A stretch of DNA of 64,000 bases from Liolophura sinensis. Its lineage: Eukaryota; Mollusca; Polyplacophora; Chitonida; Chitonidae. Under the pieces are notes generated by a model, which did no database searches, was not told the origin of the DNA, and saw only the letters and a list, made by a program, of their open reading frames with translations. The translations under genes were made by a program, and so were the position numbers. Positions 44,501 to 57,800 of this stretch are shown one piece after another (positions within the stretch are counted from its first letter, which is position 1; each line of letters begins with the position of its first letter). The stretch is from positions 17,305,501 through 17,369,500 of the forward strand of contig NC_088303.1 of NCBI RefSeq assembly GCF_032854445.1, written 5' to 3'.

Positions 44501-47034
44501 TCTTAACCTTTAGGCCACCGAAGTGGTACACAACTGTCTGAAGATGTCTTGTTTCCGTGTTCTAACCTCTAAATGCTGAGCGCCAACCTAAACAGCAAGA
44601 ACTACCATGTATAGTCTTTGGTATGCCTGGCCACAGAGGCCATTGGTCAGACGATTCACCATTTCTATGAATTAACAACATTAAAACGATGCCACCTAAA
44701 CGCAAAGACTAACTGAGTGACACAGAGTGACTTAACATACCATCCAACTGATCACATGAGTAAATCACACAGAGTGACTTACCATACCATCCAACTGATC
44801 GCACACAGTACCTGATCACACTGACCACATGATCACAAAGACCAACTGATCACATGTATAAATCACACAGAGTGACCTAAAATATCCTCCAACTGATCAC
44901 AAAGAATAACTGATCACTCTGACCAACTAATCACAGAGATCACAAAGGTTAAATATAGTAATTTAAGTGTTAGAGACAGAATGTAATAGTCTTGTCATCT
45001 ACCTGTGAGGTGCACACTTTATTGAATGTCACAAAGATGAAGGTATGTAGGAAGCAGCAGAGGGGTGGGTCATGGTAAAACTTGAGTGAGACGGCAAGGA
45101 GAAGCAGAGCTTGTGGGAGGAAGACAGCCACGCCCAGACAAGGCAGCCTTAGCTCTTCAGCCCCTAGGTATAGCATGTAAAAATACACAGAGAAGTTATG
45201 GCGAATGTCCTTCCTTGTCACATGATACAGGTAAGCATGCTCAAGAAAATCCCACCCATACCTGTAACAGTAGAAAACAAAAATTCAGAATATGACATAC
45301 ACTAATAAAGTAAAACATTTTTTTATACTTTTAAATGAGCCACAATTAGCTACAAACATATTTATACCTCACCATGGTAAATCAAATGTTTATGCACATC
45401 TAAATTTGTGATTTTCTCACATTTACCATGTTTGTTTTAGAATGGCATTCACATGTTAACCCTTCACATTACTTAGGCCAGCATTAAGACAAAGAACTGT
45501 GGAAAGTAAAACCTTGCATGATCAAGTTTTTGGTCATATCAGTATATATACCATTATCTATAAGCGAAACTGAGTTTGTATTTAATGTTAGCAAACTGGC
45601 CAAGTAATGAAAGTTAAGACTTAATTACCAGTGCTAAGAAACTAATAATAACTGAAAATTACACAAATGTAGTCATAAATCATAGAAGACTAGTAGCAAC
45701 TTTATTAAACCCTTTTTGCGCTAAACTTACATGTCATAGCATCCAGCTGTAAGCATGGCCAGCACAATTCCCGTAATGCCAACAAATATTAATCTCGGCC
45801 AATTTGGCAGAATGAGTTTTTGGGCTGTCCTGTACCATTTCCATGAATCACAACATCCTGCTGCATGTCCATATGTGTCAGAGGATGTCTCATCCAACAG
45901 AAAGTAGAAAGGGATGCTGTAGGTCACAGGGTAAATCTTGAAGTGTACAGACACTGCATACAGTACCGACATTGCAATGGTGTTTTTCGAGGTGAGACAT
46001 TTCAGTGTCCATAGAACCAGAAATGTCATGATTGATTCAGCATTTCCCCTGCTTGATACAGCTGCTGGGAGTGGATTTAACAGCCAGAGACACGCGCAGC
46101 ATTTTGACATTCTTAGTGTATGTCCCCTTGCTAAAGCAAGCTTGTAAATAAGAAAGCCAGTCCCCAAATCAAACACGATGAACAGCAACTTCCCAAAGAC
46201 AGGTCCTACATAGAGGTTAGGGAGCAGCATCCAGGCTAGTAATGGAGTGTACCTAAAGGTTGATCTCTCATATGGTGGTTTACCCTGAAGAACATATAAT
46301 CATGGATTAAAACTCAACACACCTTTAATGCTGTAACAGACAATTACATAACAAGTCTAAAACTAAGTTCTATTCTATAATTATAACAATAAGTCAACAG
46401 GCCAGAAGTTGTAAATGTAACACTTTCAAGGCAATATGATGTCTGGATAGTTTGCGCCTCTAAGGACTTGAGTAACATATGCTTTCTATTTCTAGGGCTT
46501 CAGCAGCCAGTCTTGAACTTAAGTAGCCTGCAGCCAATCAATGTTGTGACGTCAATGGTAACATCCGTCTAAACAAGCAGTTTCGCAAAGAATTCATTTC
46601 CTTCATTTCCAAAAATTCCAACATAACTGATGCAAAATATGCATGAAATGGATACGTAATTATTAGATATAAAATATGTCTTCACAAAAAAAAAAAAATA
46701 ATTTTTTTCATGTTCATTTTTCTTGCAATAAGGTTCTTTATATTTTCACATAGCCATAATCCTGATTTAGGGTTACTATTCAGGATTCTGTTAATATTTT
46801 TCTTCTAGATATTCCCTCAACGGAATGGAAGATTTTTTTTATTCTAAAACATCAAGGAATCAAACATTCACTTACCTGATGCACAAAACTTGCTGCATCA
46901 CTGAAAACAAAATAGTCCACATCTGTATATTTCACTGCAAATGTCCTATCCTGCCACTCTCCGTAGAGAAGCAATGCCAGTCTCCAAGCTAAGGCCAGCC
47001 CCATGTATACCCAAATTGGCATCTGGATGATCAT
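41568..47034 (-). CDS. PIGM: GPI mannosyltransferase 1 (PIG-M), complete
   Basis: An ER-membrane enzyme (glycosyltransferase family 50) that adds the first mannose of the GPI anchor from dolichol-phosphate-mannose, working with PIG-X. Coding exons on the minus strand: 47034-46876, 46284-45731, 45261-45003, 43633-43532, 41768-41568; all introns are GT-AG and phases agree. The product is 424 aa; human PIG-M is 423. The catalytic DxD is D38-V-D40 in [14 protein letters not shown] on the first luminal loop. Other family blocks are [76 protein letters not shown] then [12 protein letters not shown], and [13 protein letters not shown]. Many hydrophobic spans fit a polytopic membrane protein. An acceptor-like TTTTCAG about 37 bases before the ATG suggests a noncoding upstream exon. 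The vertebrate gene has an intronless coding region; here it has four introns. Confidence 0.97.
41769..43531 (-). other. PIGM intron 4
   Basis: 1.76 kb. It contains a SINE-A copy (41955-42110) and, beside it, a tandem near-duplication of about 70 bp at 42112-42180 and 42226-42295 (shared GTTCAGTTGTTGG, AAAGAAAGGAA and ATTATA/ATTACA blocks). Nothing coding was seen. Confidence 0.8.
41955..42110 (-). mobile_element. SINE-A, 3' half, in PIGM intron 4
   Basis: It carries the complement of the family 3' end (TTGATTGGTGTTTTACGCCG, AAGAATATTTCACTTATAGG) and ATTATGGTGGGAAGAAAC, stopping near CAGACCTTCCCACTTC. It is in sense with PIGM. Confidence 0.9.
44157..44527 (-). mobile_element. SINE-B variant in PIGM intron 3
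   Basis: It shares the SINE-B order but differs in places: the complement includes CATACTTAACAATATTTCTG, TCATATGATGACAAGGAG, GAGCGCCAAGCCAGG and GACCCGACCCGGGTTTGATC (tRNA-like B box in reverse), with an A-box region near CTTAACCTTTAGGCCACCG. A partial repeat of its middle (TCTAACCTCTAAATGCTGAG to TCTTTGGTATGCC) follows at 44555-44627. Confidence 0.8.
44710..44950. repeat. Degenerate tandem repeat in PIGM intron 3
   Basis: Repeated phrases CACACAGAGTGACTTA, CATCCAACTGATCAC and AAATCACACAGAGTGAC recur at roughly 45-100 bp steps with shorter TGATCACA repeats between them. Confidence 0.7.
45262..45730 (-). other. PIGM intron 2
   Basis: 469 bp, AT-rich; nothing further seen. Confidence 0.85.
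46285..46875 (-). other. PIGM intron 1
   Basis: 591 bp, AT-rich with A/T homopolymers near 46685-46705; nothing further seen. Confidence 0.85.
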
Positions 47035-47184
47035 TGTGGCTTTATGACAATTGTATTCCTTGGTTATTTACCTGAAAATACACATATTTGTTAATGTTTA
47101 TAAATTCATGTGACAAGGGTTTTATTCCATATTCGTTAATATTTAACTAACATGAACGTGGCCATTGTACAAGGAAGCAGAGCA

Positions 47185-47450
47185 GAAGAAACCAAAGCCC
47201 TTCAACATGCAGTTTCGAAGAAAACAACAGCCTTCCTTCATGTGTAGTTGAGAGGAAACCACAGCCATTAATCATGCAACAGAGGAAACCACAAACCTTT
47301 ATTAGGCAACATTCTGAGGAAACAACAGCCTTTCATCATTCAAAAGAGAAGAAACTGTAGTCATTCATTAGGCAAAGTTTACACAAAACCAGTCTTTCAT
47401 CAGGCAGAAGAGAGGAAGCCACAGGCTTTCATCAGGCATTTGATAAACCT
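47185..47450. repeat. Degenerate ~40-bp tandem repeat
   Basis: About seven diverged units built on GAGGAAACCACAGCC then TTTCATCATGCAACAGA lie just upstream of PIGM. Confidence 0.75.
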
Positions 47451-47536
47451 CCTGATAACACTACAGAAGAACTAGAGGTAGCTGAATTCGAAAACATATT
47501 GTTAACCTCATTTGCTCACCCTCTGCAATAAGACAG

Positions 47537-47775
47537 ATTTATTTATTTGAATGGAGTTTTAAGCTGTACTCAAGAACATTTCATTTCTACAACAGCAAAC
47601 AGAATTACGGTGGGAGGAAACCGGGCAGAGCCCAGGGAAACCGACACTTAACCCCATGTTGCTGGCAGGTCTTTATTCGTAGGACAGCACAGGAAACCAG
47701 CATAGGTAGGTCCAGCATTCCGACTGTTGAGAGGCTTCTGGGTGATTGTGCTGCACTAGCACGCTAACCACCCAA
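47537..47775 (-). mobile_element. SINE-A, near full length, diverged
   Basis: The complement shows GGTGGGAGGAAACCGGGCAG, CATGTTGCTGGCAGGTC, GGTGATTGTGCTGCACTAGC and a head ending near CTAACCACCCAAGGC, with an AAATAAATAAA tail at the low-coordinate side. Confidence 0.87.
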
Positions 47776-48047
47776 GGCAAGACAGGGCGCTTTAGTTCAA
47801 CCAGCCAGCAAGCTATCTTTGCACTCAAAGTTCCCCCCATATAATGATCTTAGTGACCAGCAAATTTCAAGTGCCCATGTAATTTGGTCAAAAAATGATA
47901 TCTAAAAAAATATTTTGGAATAAATGGATTAAATTCTTGAATCGGTGTATGGTTTACCACTGGTTCCCCCATGTGGCTCCGCCAGTCCAGTATAAAGAGA
48001 TACTTAAAGAACCCACCTGGAAACAGCATTCACATAGCCCCATATAG

Positions 48048-48245
48048 CCTTATTTGTTTATTTGATTGGTGTTTTACGCCATACTCAAGAATATTTCACT
48101 TATACGACGGTGGCCAGCCTTATGGTGGGAGGAAACCGGGTAGAGCCCGGCGGAAACCCACGATCATACACAGGTTGCTGTCAGACCTTCCCCCGTACGG
48201 CCGGAGAGGAAGCCAGCATAAGCTGGATTTGAACTCACAGCGACA
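48048..48245 (-). mobile_element. SINE-A, 5'-truncated
   Basis: Its complement matches the family from the tail to the B-box region (GGATTTGAACTCACAGCGA), where it stops. A short duplication, ATAGCCT, is present on both sides, consistent with a truncated insertion. Confidence 0.9.
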
Positions 48246-48847
48246 TAGCCTCATAGAGCTAGAGGATGGAAAGCCAGTGCCGTGTATTCAGCTGTCATTC
48301 TCAACAAAGCAGACTGATTTGACTAGTTAACACGACCTCAGGATGCCTTCTCCAACATTGTACAATTAAGAGCTGGGTGAACTTTTGGAGAAATATATAG
48401 AACTATCAAACTCCTTTTAAGCCATTCCTATTTTCCGCCAGGGTTTCATTTCTACCTCTACCAACTGAAGATTTACCAACATGGGCGGACAACTCTAATG
48501 AACAGTCCGAAACAAAGGACAGTGGAAATATTATTCTGGGGCCTGTCAAAGCAGTGTCTTCAGCTCTCATTGGCAGATGTTTTAAATGTAGTTAAAAGCT
48601 ACACATAAGGTCAAGGCGCGTGTCATAAACCACTAGGATAAAAAAAACCTAGAAAGCGTTAACTGACTTCGAACGTCCTGGTCAAAGGGAGATAATCAGG
48701 GAGCCAGTATGTCACAATTACTGTTCCCTTCATCCAAGATGGCAGCTCCCATCTACTAGCGCATGATTTGACATCAGAGTAACAGTTTCAAAGTATATAG
48801 AAGTGGTATTCGGACAAGATTTCGACCATTATTCATCAGGAGTCATC

Positions 48848-51800
48848 ATGTCGGAAACATGGGACGCGATTCAAGCAATAAAGAACAAGCAGAGCAGCAT
48901 GAGAGCTCGCATGCGGGAGAGAAAACGCCAAAGACAAGATCTGGCTGCGGAGATAAAGAATGGTGCGAATTAGTCTTAGATCGCTCTGACGTTACGTTCG
49001 GCAACATTTTGTTCGGCCAAGGATGACCCGAAACCAACGTCAGAGCGCCCTCCATTTAAAAACCTGATGCAGTTACCAGTCCTTGTCAAATATGTCGCGG
49101 CTGTCAGTACATGCGCTCACGTGGAGCATCACTAATGAATCTCGGACCTATGCGCTAATGTCAGAGCAATCTCGGACTAGGTGCGAATGCTGTCATTTGG
49201 CACTGTAACTTGTCTGCTCAAGAGGTGTAACTTTTGCCCACAGCAGGGTGTAACTAAACATGTGCACCTGCCGGCCTCATTATGTGAACAATAATAAACA
49301 GTTGAAAAATCTCTCAGCTTTTAATTGTGAGTTGTTCAAGTACATTTATCATTAAGGTACTGTAGTAGACTGGAAATATTTGACTGCTCAACCTCTGATC
49401 ATTGACCCTGGCATTTACAAAAGTGTCTGTGAACAGATTGCAGTATGAACACTCCACGAACCTCAGGTTGTTCAATTGTAAATAACATAACATCTCGTAT
49501 CATCCCCCAGCCCTTCCCATTGCCAACCACAGTTTTGTTATTGTAATTCAATCAAGCATTCATTCCTCAGGAGAAAGCCATCAAGCTATTTGGCTCTGCC
49601 ATACAATTAAACAAGTGAACTCATTTTTATGACATGACCATAAAAATGAGAAGTGGACATTTGATGTTTGTCTTTTGTGATGGTGCCAATGGAATAATAA
49701 GTCAGCAAACAATTTTGCTTTTCCCCACAAACATTACCATAGAGTGCTAACAGTTAAAAATTGGTGTGTTGAAAACACAGTCATTCAAACAGTGAAATAG
49801 TTTGTTTTGTTCTATCCTTTAATTGTTGTGGTATCCTTGAAATTGACACATTTCTGTATGCCTGACTGTTGGCCATGAACATACATTCACTAGTATGTTT
49901 ACACTAAACTGACTTCATCATGAACAGACACATGTAGCAAATTATTCTACTAGATTGGAACTAAACAAACGTCTCCTGTCTTTCAGAGTCAAGTGGATCA
50001 ACTTCAAAGAGCGAGACACCAGCATCTTCCCTGTCTAAGTCATCTCTGTCAATGACCTCTTCGCGGAGTGCAAGCCCTGCCCCACCACCATCGACCATGG
50101 CAACCAGCGAGCCTGAGGTGGTTAAGTCTGATGTAGAGGTGGAGAAGAAGTTGTTACTGGTGCTGTGTGATATCAGCTTGGACATACCTTCTAATGCCTC
50201 CGTACTAGCCACGGAGACATCTAAACTGTTATGTCGCCAGGTCAAACTCTCTGCTATTGAACATCTTTTGGAGAAATTTGCTGCTCAGCAACTGATTAGG
50301 TTGGTGCAATCACTAGTGGTAAATGCAAAGTTTGAAAGACGCTTCGTGCTGATATGTATACATGGAACTACATGTAGTTGAAAAACGAATGTGTTGAGTG
50401 TGTCTTGTGGCCATTTTACCAAAATTGTGGTTTAGGCTGGTGATATAGAGTTCCAAAACATACATAGGCCCAGAGGCTAAAGAATGTACAGAATTTGAAG
50501 CAGGAAGTGAGATAGTTAGAGAAACCAGTTCCATCGAATGACTCGGACCTGGCGTATACAGTAATGACGTGACTAAAACAAGCATACATGTATCAGTAAC
50601 CATGTGAGATTTAACACATGATAAAAGAAATCCAGCTATGGACAGCCTTTACAATGTTGATGTAAACTGTTCGTATATGTTGACATTGTCTTCAGTTATC
50701 TCCCTTGCTTTTAGCTTGACCTTTTCTAAACATGCATTGCCACAGTATGGCTGCTATATTGGCGATGTGGTGTAAAGCCGTAATCATACATTCTGAGTGA
50801 GCTGTTGACACATCGTCATTTTGAAAAACACTGGTAAATATTTGTTTCAGTATTATAACAAAAGAATCAGCAGATAAGAGCAGGATAACAGTCTCATCAC
50901 TGGATCTCTCCAAGGTTAGTCTTTTACACAGAGTTCAATACTTTATCTAATTACCCTAAGTGACCTAAAATTTCGTCCACAAAAGTGCATTTTAGAGGCA
51001 AATAATTGCCACAAAATATTATTTTTGGTGCTGAAACTTATAATTTTCCAGTAAAATATCAACCCATCACCAAACCTGAAAACACCAGTCTAGAGTCAAT
51101 AAAATAATGAATAATGGGCAAGTAAGTCATGGATGAAATTCATGGTGTTTTAGGGCAACTAATTTATTTATTAGCCTATCACTCCAAGGACTGTTTCTGT
51201 TGATTTTGTATATATTTATTTATGTCCTACCAAAGCTTGTTAACAGAGTGGTATAACCTCAATGTTTTCAGTGGTATATTTAGGAGAGATTATTTGTCCA
51301 ACTTAAACTTTCTGTTTTTTTTCACATTGTTAATTTTCAGCTATCAGCAGTTTCAAATGATTTGGTAGGATCTAAATCTCTGGGCAAAGATGACTCCAAG
51401 AGAAGACGAGATAGGTAAATATATATTTGGAACAAAACAGAAGAAATGGTTCCATTTTAAATTTTGTTTACTATAAGGCTTTAGTATCACCTCATGATGA
51501 GAAAAAAATTATTTCAGATGAAAGCTCAGGAGGAGTAATTACACCAATTTTGCCAGTTGCCAGATGAATTTGCAAGTTGTATCCGGTGTACTGGATGCTG
51601 TAAAGTCATCTTTGTGCTCTTAGCATACATTTATGTAACTTATAAGCTTTAATGTTTTCGCTTTCGGTGGAATTTTTGTGCTCCCATATAATTTGATTAC
51701 TTGTCAAACACTGTTTTAGGGTTTGCCATTTGAGGAGATGCACACTCAAGCACCCCTTCTCTGTTATTGGAAGAAAATTCTTTTGAGTAATTATGTATTT

Positions 51801-54800
51801 ATTTTTTTTATACAGAGTGTAAAAAATGTATACTTTATACATGTATATGTATTGTATATGTTTGTATTTCTCAGTGATAAAGGTAGTGAAGACGGCCCAG
51901 CCTCCAAACTGTCCAAAGTCTCAGCCAGCACTACAGACACACCTGGTGACCTCATTGAGGTAACACATTAGCTGTGCTAGTTGAAGTCAGCGGACTCTTA
52001 TTTGTTTGCTTTGTTTGGTGTTAATAAACAGAATATGTGTTGACCTCATTGGTCAAGTTACATTACAATTACATTACAATATGTATGCATGGGTGCATGT
52101 ATATACATGTATGTATGCATGTATATATGTATGTATGCATGTATATATGTATGTATGCATGTATATATGTATGTATGCATGTGTGTATGTATGTATGTAT
52201 GCATGAGTGTATGTATGTATGTATGTATGCATGTATGTATGTATGTATGTATGCATGTATGTATGTATGTATGCATGTATGTATGTATGTATGCATGTAT
52301 GTATGTATAATTTGGGTTTTTTTTACTCTAATCTCTCCCTGCTGAGTGCCAAGTGAAGCAGCAACAAGTACAATTTTTAAAGTCTCTGGTATGACCGGAC
52401 ACGGGTTTCATCCCCAGTATTCTGATCTAGCGGTGGCCACTCTAACAGCTAGACTGTACATCACATTGGTAACCAAAAGCACAGACTGCTGTGAGGAAAA
52501 GTTCACAATTGCTTCAAAATGACTGTTCTGTCTGTATAGTAAATTTAATGTACTTCATTATCCCTGACTACTATCTTATATTCAAAATAACTGATTACTG
52601 TTATTCTTCAGCCTTCTCACATGTTTTCAGGCATATTCTGAATTATTCTGTGTAGATATATAAAATTACACTTTTTCTGAAGCCCTGAAATCGGCCAATC
52701 CAACCGATGTAGTTTTGTCTCCAAAATTAACTTTAAAATGTGTTTACGTTGCACTGAAAGTTGTTTCTTCACATGGGAAAAGGTTGAGGGGTTAGGGTAA
52801 CACTGTTCAAATTGTCTAACAATATCCAGTAAAACGTTTGAAATAAAAGAAAATTGATTATAATTTAAACTCAACAAATAAACTATAAACATGTAAAAAG
52901 GCATTTTGATTAGTATTTTTGTCTTTGGAATAAGTATGTTGAATTTATGTTGAATTTACACTTGTTTCATTTCTACCTTTACAGAGTCTCTTGTCCATGC
53001 AGTCTGCCAAAGAAAGGGAAAACAAGAAATTAAGTGAAGAAATCCTGTCCTTGTTAAGTAAGCCGACTGCAAAGGTACACATACAATCTATGGACCAGCG
53101 TCCATTGAGTCAGTTACCTCCTAGGGAGATATCCTCATTTGCCACATTGCACTAATTGAATACTGACTTGATTGCCTTCTGCTCAGTTATTTATTAAGGT
53201 GGGAGAAAGCTTGTTGGAACAAAAGATGGCCAGTGGAGTCACTGCTGTTGTTTTATCTAAGCATTGTGTCATTTATTATCAAATTACTTGCATTTAAGGC
53301 AAATTGCGAAACATGTTTTTTACTTTTAGTCTGTCTGATCTATGGACCACACATAGTCTGTGAAACTGTAGAGTGCGGATATTTCCATTTTCAGAAGATT
53401 TTTAAGGGCTAAAGACAGACAGGTCAGCTTAACATTTAGACATTGTCCAAAATAGATTTGGCAAAGGTTGGTGGTTTACTTCAGATGCTCTGGGTTCTTC
53501 CACGCACAAAATGGACAATCATGATGGCCTTAAGTACTAATCAGATAAATAAAGTCAGTGCCTCTGCAGAATGCTCTAGTCCATAGTAAAGTTGAGCACT
53601 TCTGATCCAGAGGCTGTCTTGAGTGATGTGAGATCTGCACGATATCAACTACTGACATGGTGGTTTCTAAAGGTTCATGAAAAAATACTATAAAATGAAG
53701 AGTATACGAAGATATGTATGTAACGAAAATGAATGAAAAAGTTTCATATTTGAGGCATATTTTATATTTCTCAAAAACCCATTATTTTATGCATATTTCC
53801 CCCAATGGTGGTTAATGATGTCATTGAGGGGAATATGGGACCAGCTTAGCGCTCCAATTCAATCTTCTCACGCAGTGGTTTTGACACCTGTCATCATTGT
53901 CACCACCGCAGGCTTCCTAATTTCCAGACTGACTTCTGGGGCCTTAGAAATACTGGGGGCCTCTGTGGCTCAGTTGGATAGCACGCTAGCGCAGCGTAAT
54001 GACCCAGGACCCTCTCACCAATGCGGTCGCTGTGAGTTCAAGTCCAGCTCATGCAGGCTTCCTCTCCAGCTGTACATGGGAAGGTCAGGCAGCAACCTGC
54101 GGATGGTCGTGGGTTTCCCGCGGGCTGTGCCTGGTTTCCTCCCACCATAATGCTGGCCGCCGTCATATAAGTGACGGCATAAAACACCAATCAGATAAAT
54201 AAATAAATAAATAAACAGAAATACTGTAGTTTAAAGCCACTTTTGAAGGAGAAAGATGATAAGCTTTTTTGCACTTGTTAAGTCACCTTGTGTATACTCC
54301 ATATTAAACAATAAAAACAAAGCCTTTCCTGTACCCTTTAAAGAGACGATTGATAGAATCAGGATGAGGTGTCATCATGATGGAGATAATGGCTTGTAAA
54401 ATGGGGAATATTTCATGAAGGTACACCATGTTGTTCATCTCTTATTATGGGATATGTATGTATTTACTGAGTGATTGAATGAATGTTAATGCTATAATAA
54501 TTTTGTGTACTGCATACTACAGCAGTAACATTTGCTGTTGGAGGAAAGTGTTGAGCCCAGTGGAAACCACTGCCCTTTATTAAGTATGGTGTTAAAATGG
54601 CTAATGTTTTCTCCATGACAGAGTTCCTCATTTTTATTTATGATGACAGTTCGATAGATGTTAAAAGGTGTTTGAGGTTTGTTGACATAAAAATAGGATG
54701 ACATACTGTTAAGAAAAAAGTTGCGGCACCAAAAGGTATATTTTAAGAGATTTATTTGCCTCTAAACATGCATTTGGTAGGAATGTTAGATCATTTACCA

Positions 54801-57800
54801 TACCTGGCAAATGCTGTGGTGGTTAGGTGTATCTGCTCCAGTGGTTGGACCACGATCAGCCCTCTAAACCTCTAACTTTAATATCCCTGTCAGTGACATC
54901 TGTATGGAGGGACATGTAGCAAAGCCTTAAAATGTATCACGATTTTTCAATGTTATTTTTTGTTTGTAGGAGCAGTCACTTGTTGAACAATTCAAATCAC
55001 AAGGTATGTGTGAAAGAATTATTCTGAGATTAAATTTTTATTTGAATTAAAACCACATGCTGGTATCCTCTTCTAGAGTTTGTTTATAGAATTGAGTGTG
55101 TCTTTGTTTTGGATTGTTTGTTTTTTTATGATTTTTAGACAATACATTGAACATTTTGCTCTAACACCACATCTGACGTGATTTTTAGCAGTTGCGAAAT
55201 GTCAGTAGTATTTGGAATGACTTTTGATATTCAGGTGGCCAGCTGCAGGAGTTCTGTCCATGTGGCACCAAAGAAGAATGCACGAGGATGAATGGAGCTC
55301 GGGTTCCCTGTAAAAAACTACACTTCCGAAAAATTATTCACAAACATACAGACGGTAGGCAGTGCCTTAAGACCATTTATTTGAATTTCTTTATTTTTGA
55401 TGTTTGACATCTATCATTCATTTAAGTTCATGTCAGGGCCTCCGTGGCTCAGTTGGTTAGCGCGCTAGTGCAGCGCAATGACCCAGGAGTCTCTCACCAA
55501 TGCGGTTGCTGTGAGTTCAAGTCCAGCTCATGCTGGCTTCCTCTCCGGCCGTACGTGGGAAGGTCTGCAGCAACCTGCGGATGGTCGTGGGTTTCCCGCG
55601 GGCTGTGCCTGGTTTCCACCCACCATAATGCTGACTACCGTTGTATATGTGAAATATTCTTGAGTACAGCGTTAAACACCAATGAAATAAATAAATAAAT
55701 TAAGTTCATATCCTTGCCAAAGTGGTTATTAAATCTTTAACAGATTGATTTGTAAGATTTCATTGGGTGTTTTGATTGATTGTTGATACCTAATTCTTCA
55801 ACCTTTTTCAACTGTCTCTGCGGCCGATATTTTGAAACATTCTAAGAGAAGTTTGGGGTGTAGAGCAATAATTTGCATTGTTTTATGAAGCTTACATCTT
55901 AAGTAACACAAAGAATCATTTTGAACTCATTTTCATCGTAATTGTATGCATGAATTACGCTGAAAACAGTGCTTTAGATGTTGAAAGGGTTGAGATTTAC
56001 AGTAAATCGGAACATAAATATTTAATCAAACACATTTGAAAATATAAGAGAAAGTGCATGATTTTTAGGGGAAGATCATTCAACAGTGCCTTTTGGAAAA
56101 AGTTACTGGAGAGGTCAGAAATATATAGTTTGAAACATTCGGAGAGAAGTATGACTTGTAGAGAAATGATTCGCACAGGTTTATGATGCTTGCATATTTA
56201 GTGACCCAAATAAATAAATAGATAGTAAATTTTTAGCATTGTTTTCATCATAATTGTACCAGACATGCATAAATTCCAGTCGAAAAGGTTTACAGTGTAT
56301 CTCCATTTTCGTCTGAATGACATTGCTAGAGTACAATATGCTGAATATGACTCTACTTTGACATTTCTTCTTTTAGAATCTCTGGGAGATTGCTCCTTTC
56401 TCAATACCTGCTTTCACATGGACACTTGTAAGGTGAGAGTTGTCTTCCCTTGTTGCATGAAATATCATGCTATATATATTAAAGCCCCCTTTTTTCTTTT
56501 TTTTTTTTCTGAACCTTTTTTGTACTCTGATCTTGCAGTAGTTAATAATCCTGTAAGTCAAGTTTATCAGCACCATCTCACTCTTCCTTCAGCCAAGGTG
56601 AGAATTATTGCTGGGCAGCACTTGTTATCAACATGGAGTGTACATCAGAAGCGCGAGAGTTCATCAGTAATTTGGTAGTTTGATGGTTTAATCAAACAAG
56701 ACCTTATCTTTGATGATCAGTACATAATGCATATTTAGATGCACAACCACAAATCTACTTTTGGTTACAGTACGTACATTACGAGATAGATTACCCCGAA
56801 CGACAAGTTGACGGGTCGTTACTGAGGCGCGAGGCAGCACTGGGAAGCAAGCTGACTGACTCAAACAAAGATGTGACTATGTACCCCTCCCAGGTAAGCA
56901 GCCGTTCCCAAATATTTGTTCTCTCTCTTTCTGTCTGCTCATCATCAGTATATCTCACAAAAGTTATCTAACCGAGGAGAACTTAAGAGCAATAAACAGC
57001 TAAAGTAGCTTTCACATTGTTGTGGGATAGGGAAGATATGACCAATGCACTGGCTGGGTGGGTCACACCACGACAGTTACTACCCTTTGAAGTTGTCCAT
57101 TGTTGATTTCCAACAGTTTTTGTGTCTCAACATAAATCGAGAAATAATAAATCAAATCCTTGTGCAATGTTCAAAACTTGAATAACATTACATGTATATA
57201 CATGTATGACCTTGACATAGTTGAAGTTTCAGCAATTATTGATTTATCGATAAAAGTTTTGGTATTATGTCTTTGATCGACTGTACATATAGGTGACTGT
57301 CAAACAGACCTGCTTATCGTTCTGTCATTCTGCAGGCATAATAGTTCCATGTGCTCACTTTTGCGACCGGCTAAAGTATAAACGACTACTTTTCCCAATC
57401 CTGTCAGCATTGTACAACAAAAATTTCTTTCTTACTAATTATGCTAAGAATTAGTGGCAATATTTGTTTTTCTTTTCAATCATAATTAGATTTGTACTGT
57501 AGCTTTACAGCCTTAAACCTCATATCTTCATTAAACTCGCATCTGTTTTCTTTGGGATATTTTGTTGAGAGTTTACCTCTGGTAGCCTCAAATATATGGA
57601 TATGGTTCATTGTATTCATAAAATCATGACTTGTTGAATTGCGCACATTAAATCTGTCATCGTATCATTTTGTTTATATCAAGTACAGTTGTACTTGCCT
57701 GGGCTTCTATTTTAAAGGTTACAAAAAACACTTGGTTTTTATTTCTTAATATGGAATTCAAGATGTGGCTTAACATATAAAAGTACAAAAAGATCTTTTC

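Larger units (their letters stand above)
43634..45002 (-). other. PIGM intron 3
   Basis: 1.37 kb. It contains a variant SINE-B (44157-44527), a partial second piece of the same family, and a degenerate tandem array (44710-44950). Confidence 0.8.
47035..48847. promoter_or_regulatory. Divergent intergenic region between PIGM and METTL3
   Basis: The start codons of the two genes point away from each other across 1.8 kb. The METTL3-proximal 250 bp is less AT-rich and carries CAAGATGGCAGC (48735-48746), a match to the YY1 core often found just downstream of transcription starts. No clear TATA box was seen. The rest is filled with a tandem array and two SINE-A copies. Confidence 0.5.
51960..52984 (+). 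other. METTL3 intron 5
   Basis: It holds the TATG/CATG tandem array, a SINE-B fragment and one arm of the inverted repeat pair. Confidence 0.85.

Noticed and set aside
45938-46147. Plus-strand frame within PIGM exon 2
   Set aside because: It is antisense to a well-supported coding exon.
52006-52345. Several overlapping Met/Cys/Tyr or His/Thr/Ile-rich frames on both strands
   Set aside because: They are translations of the ATGT/GCATG microsatellite.
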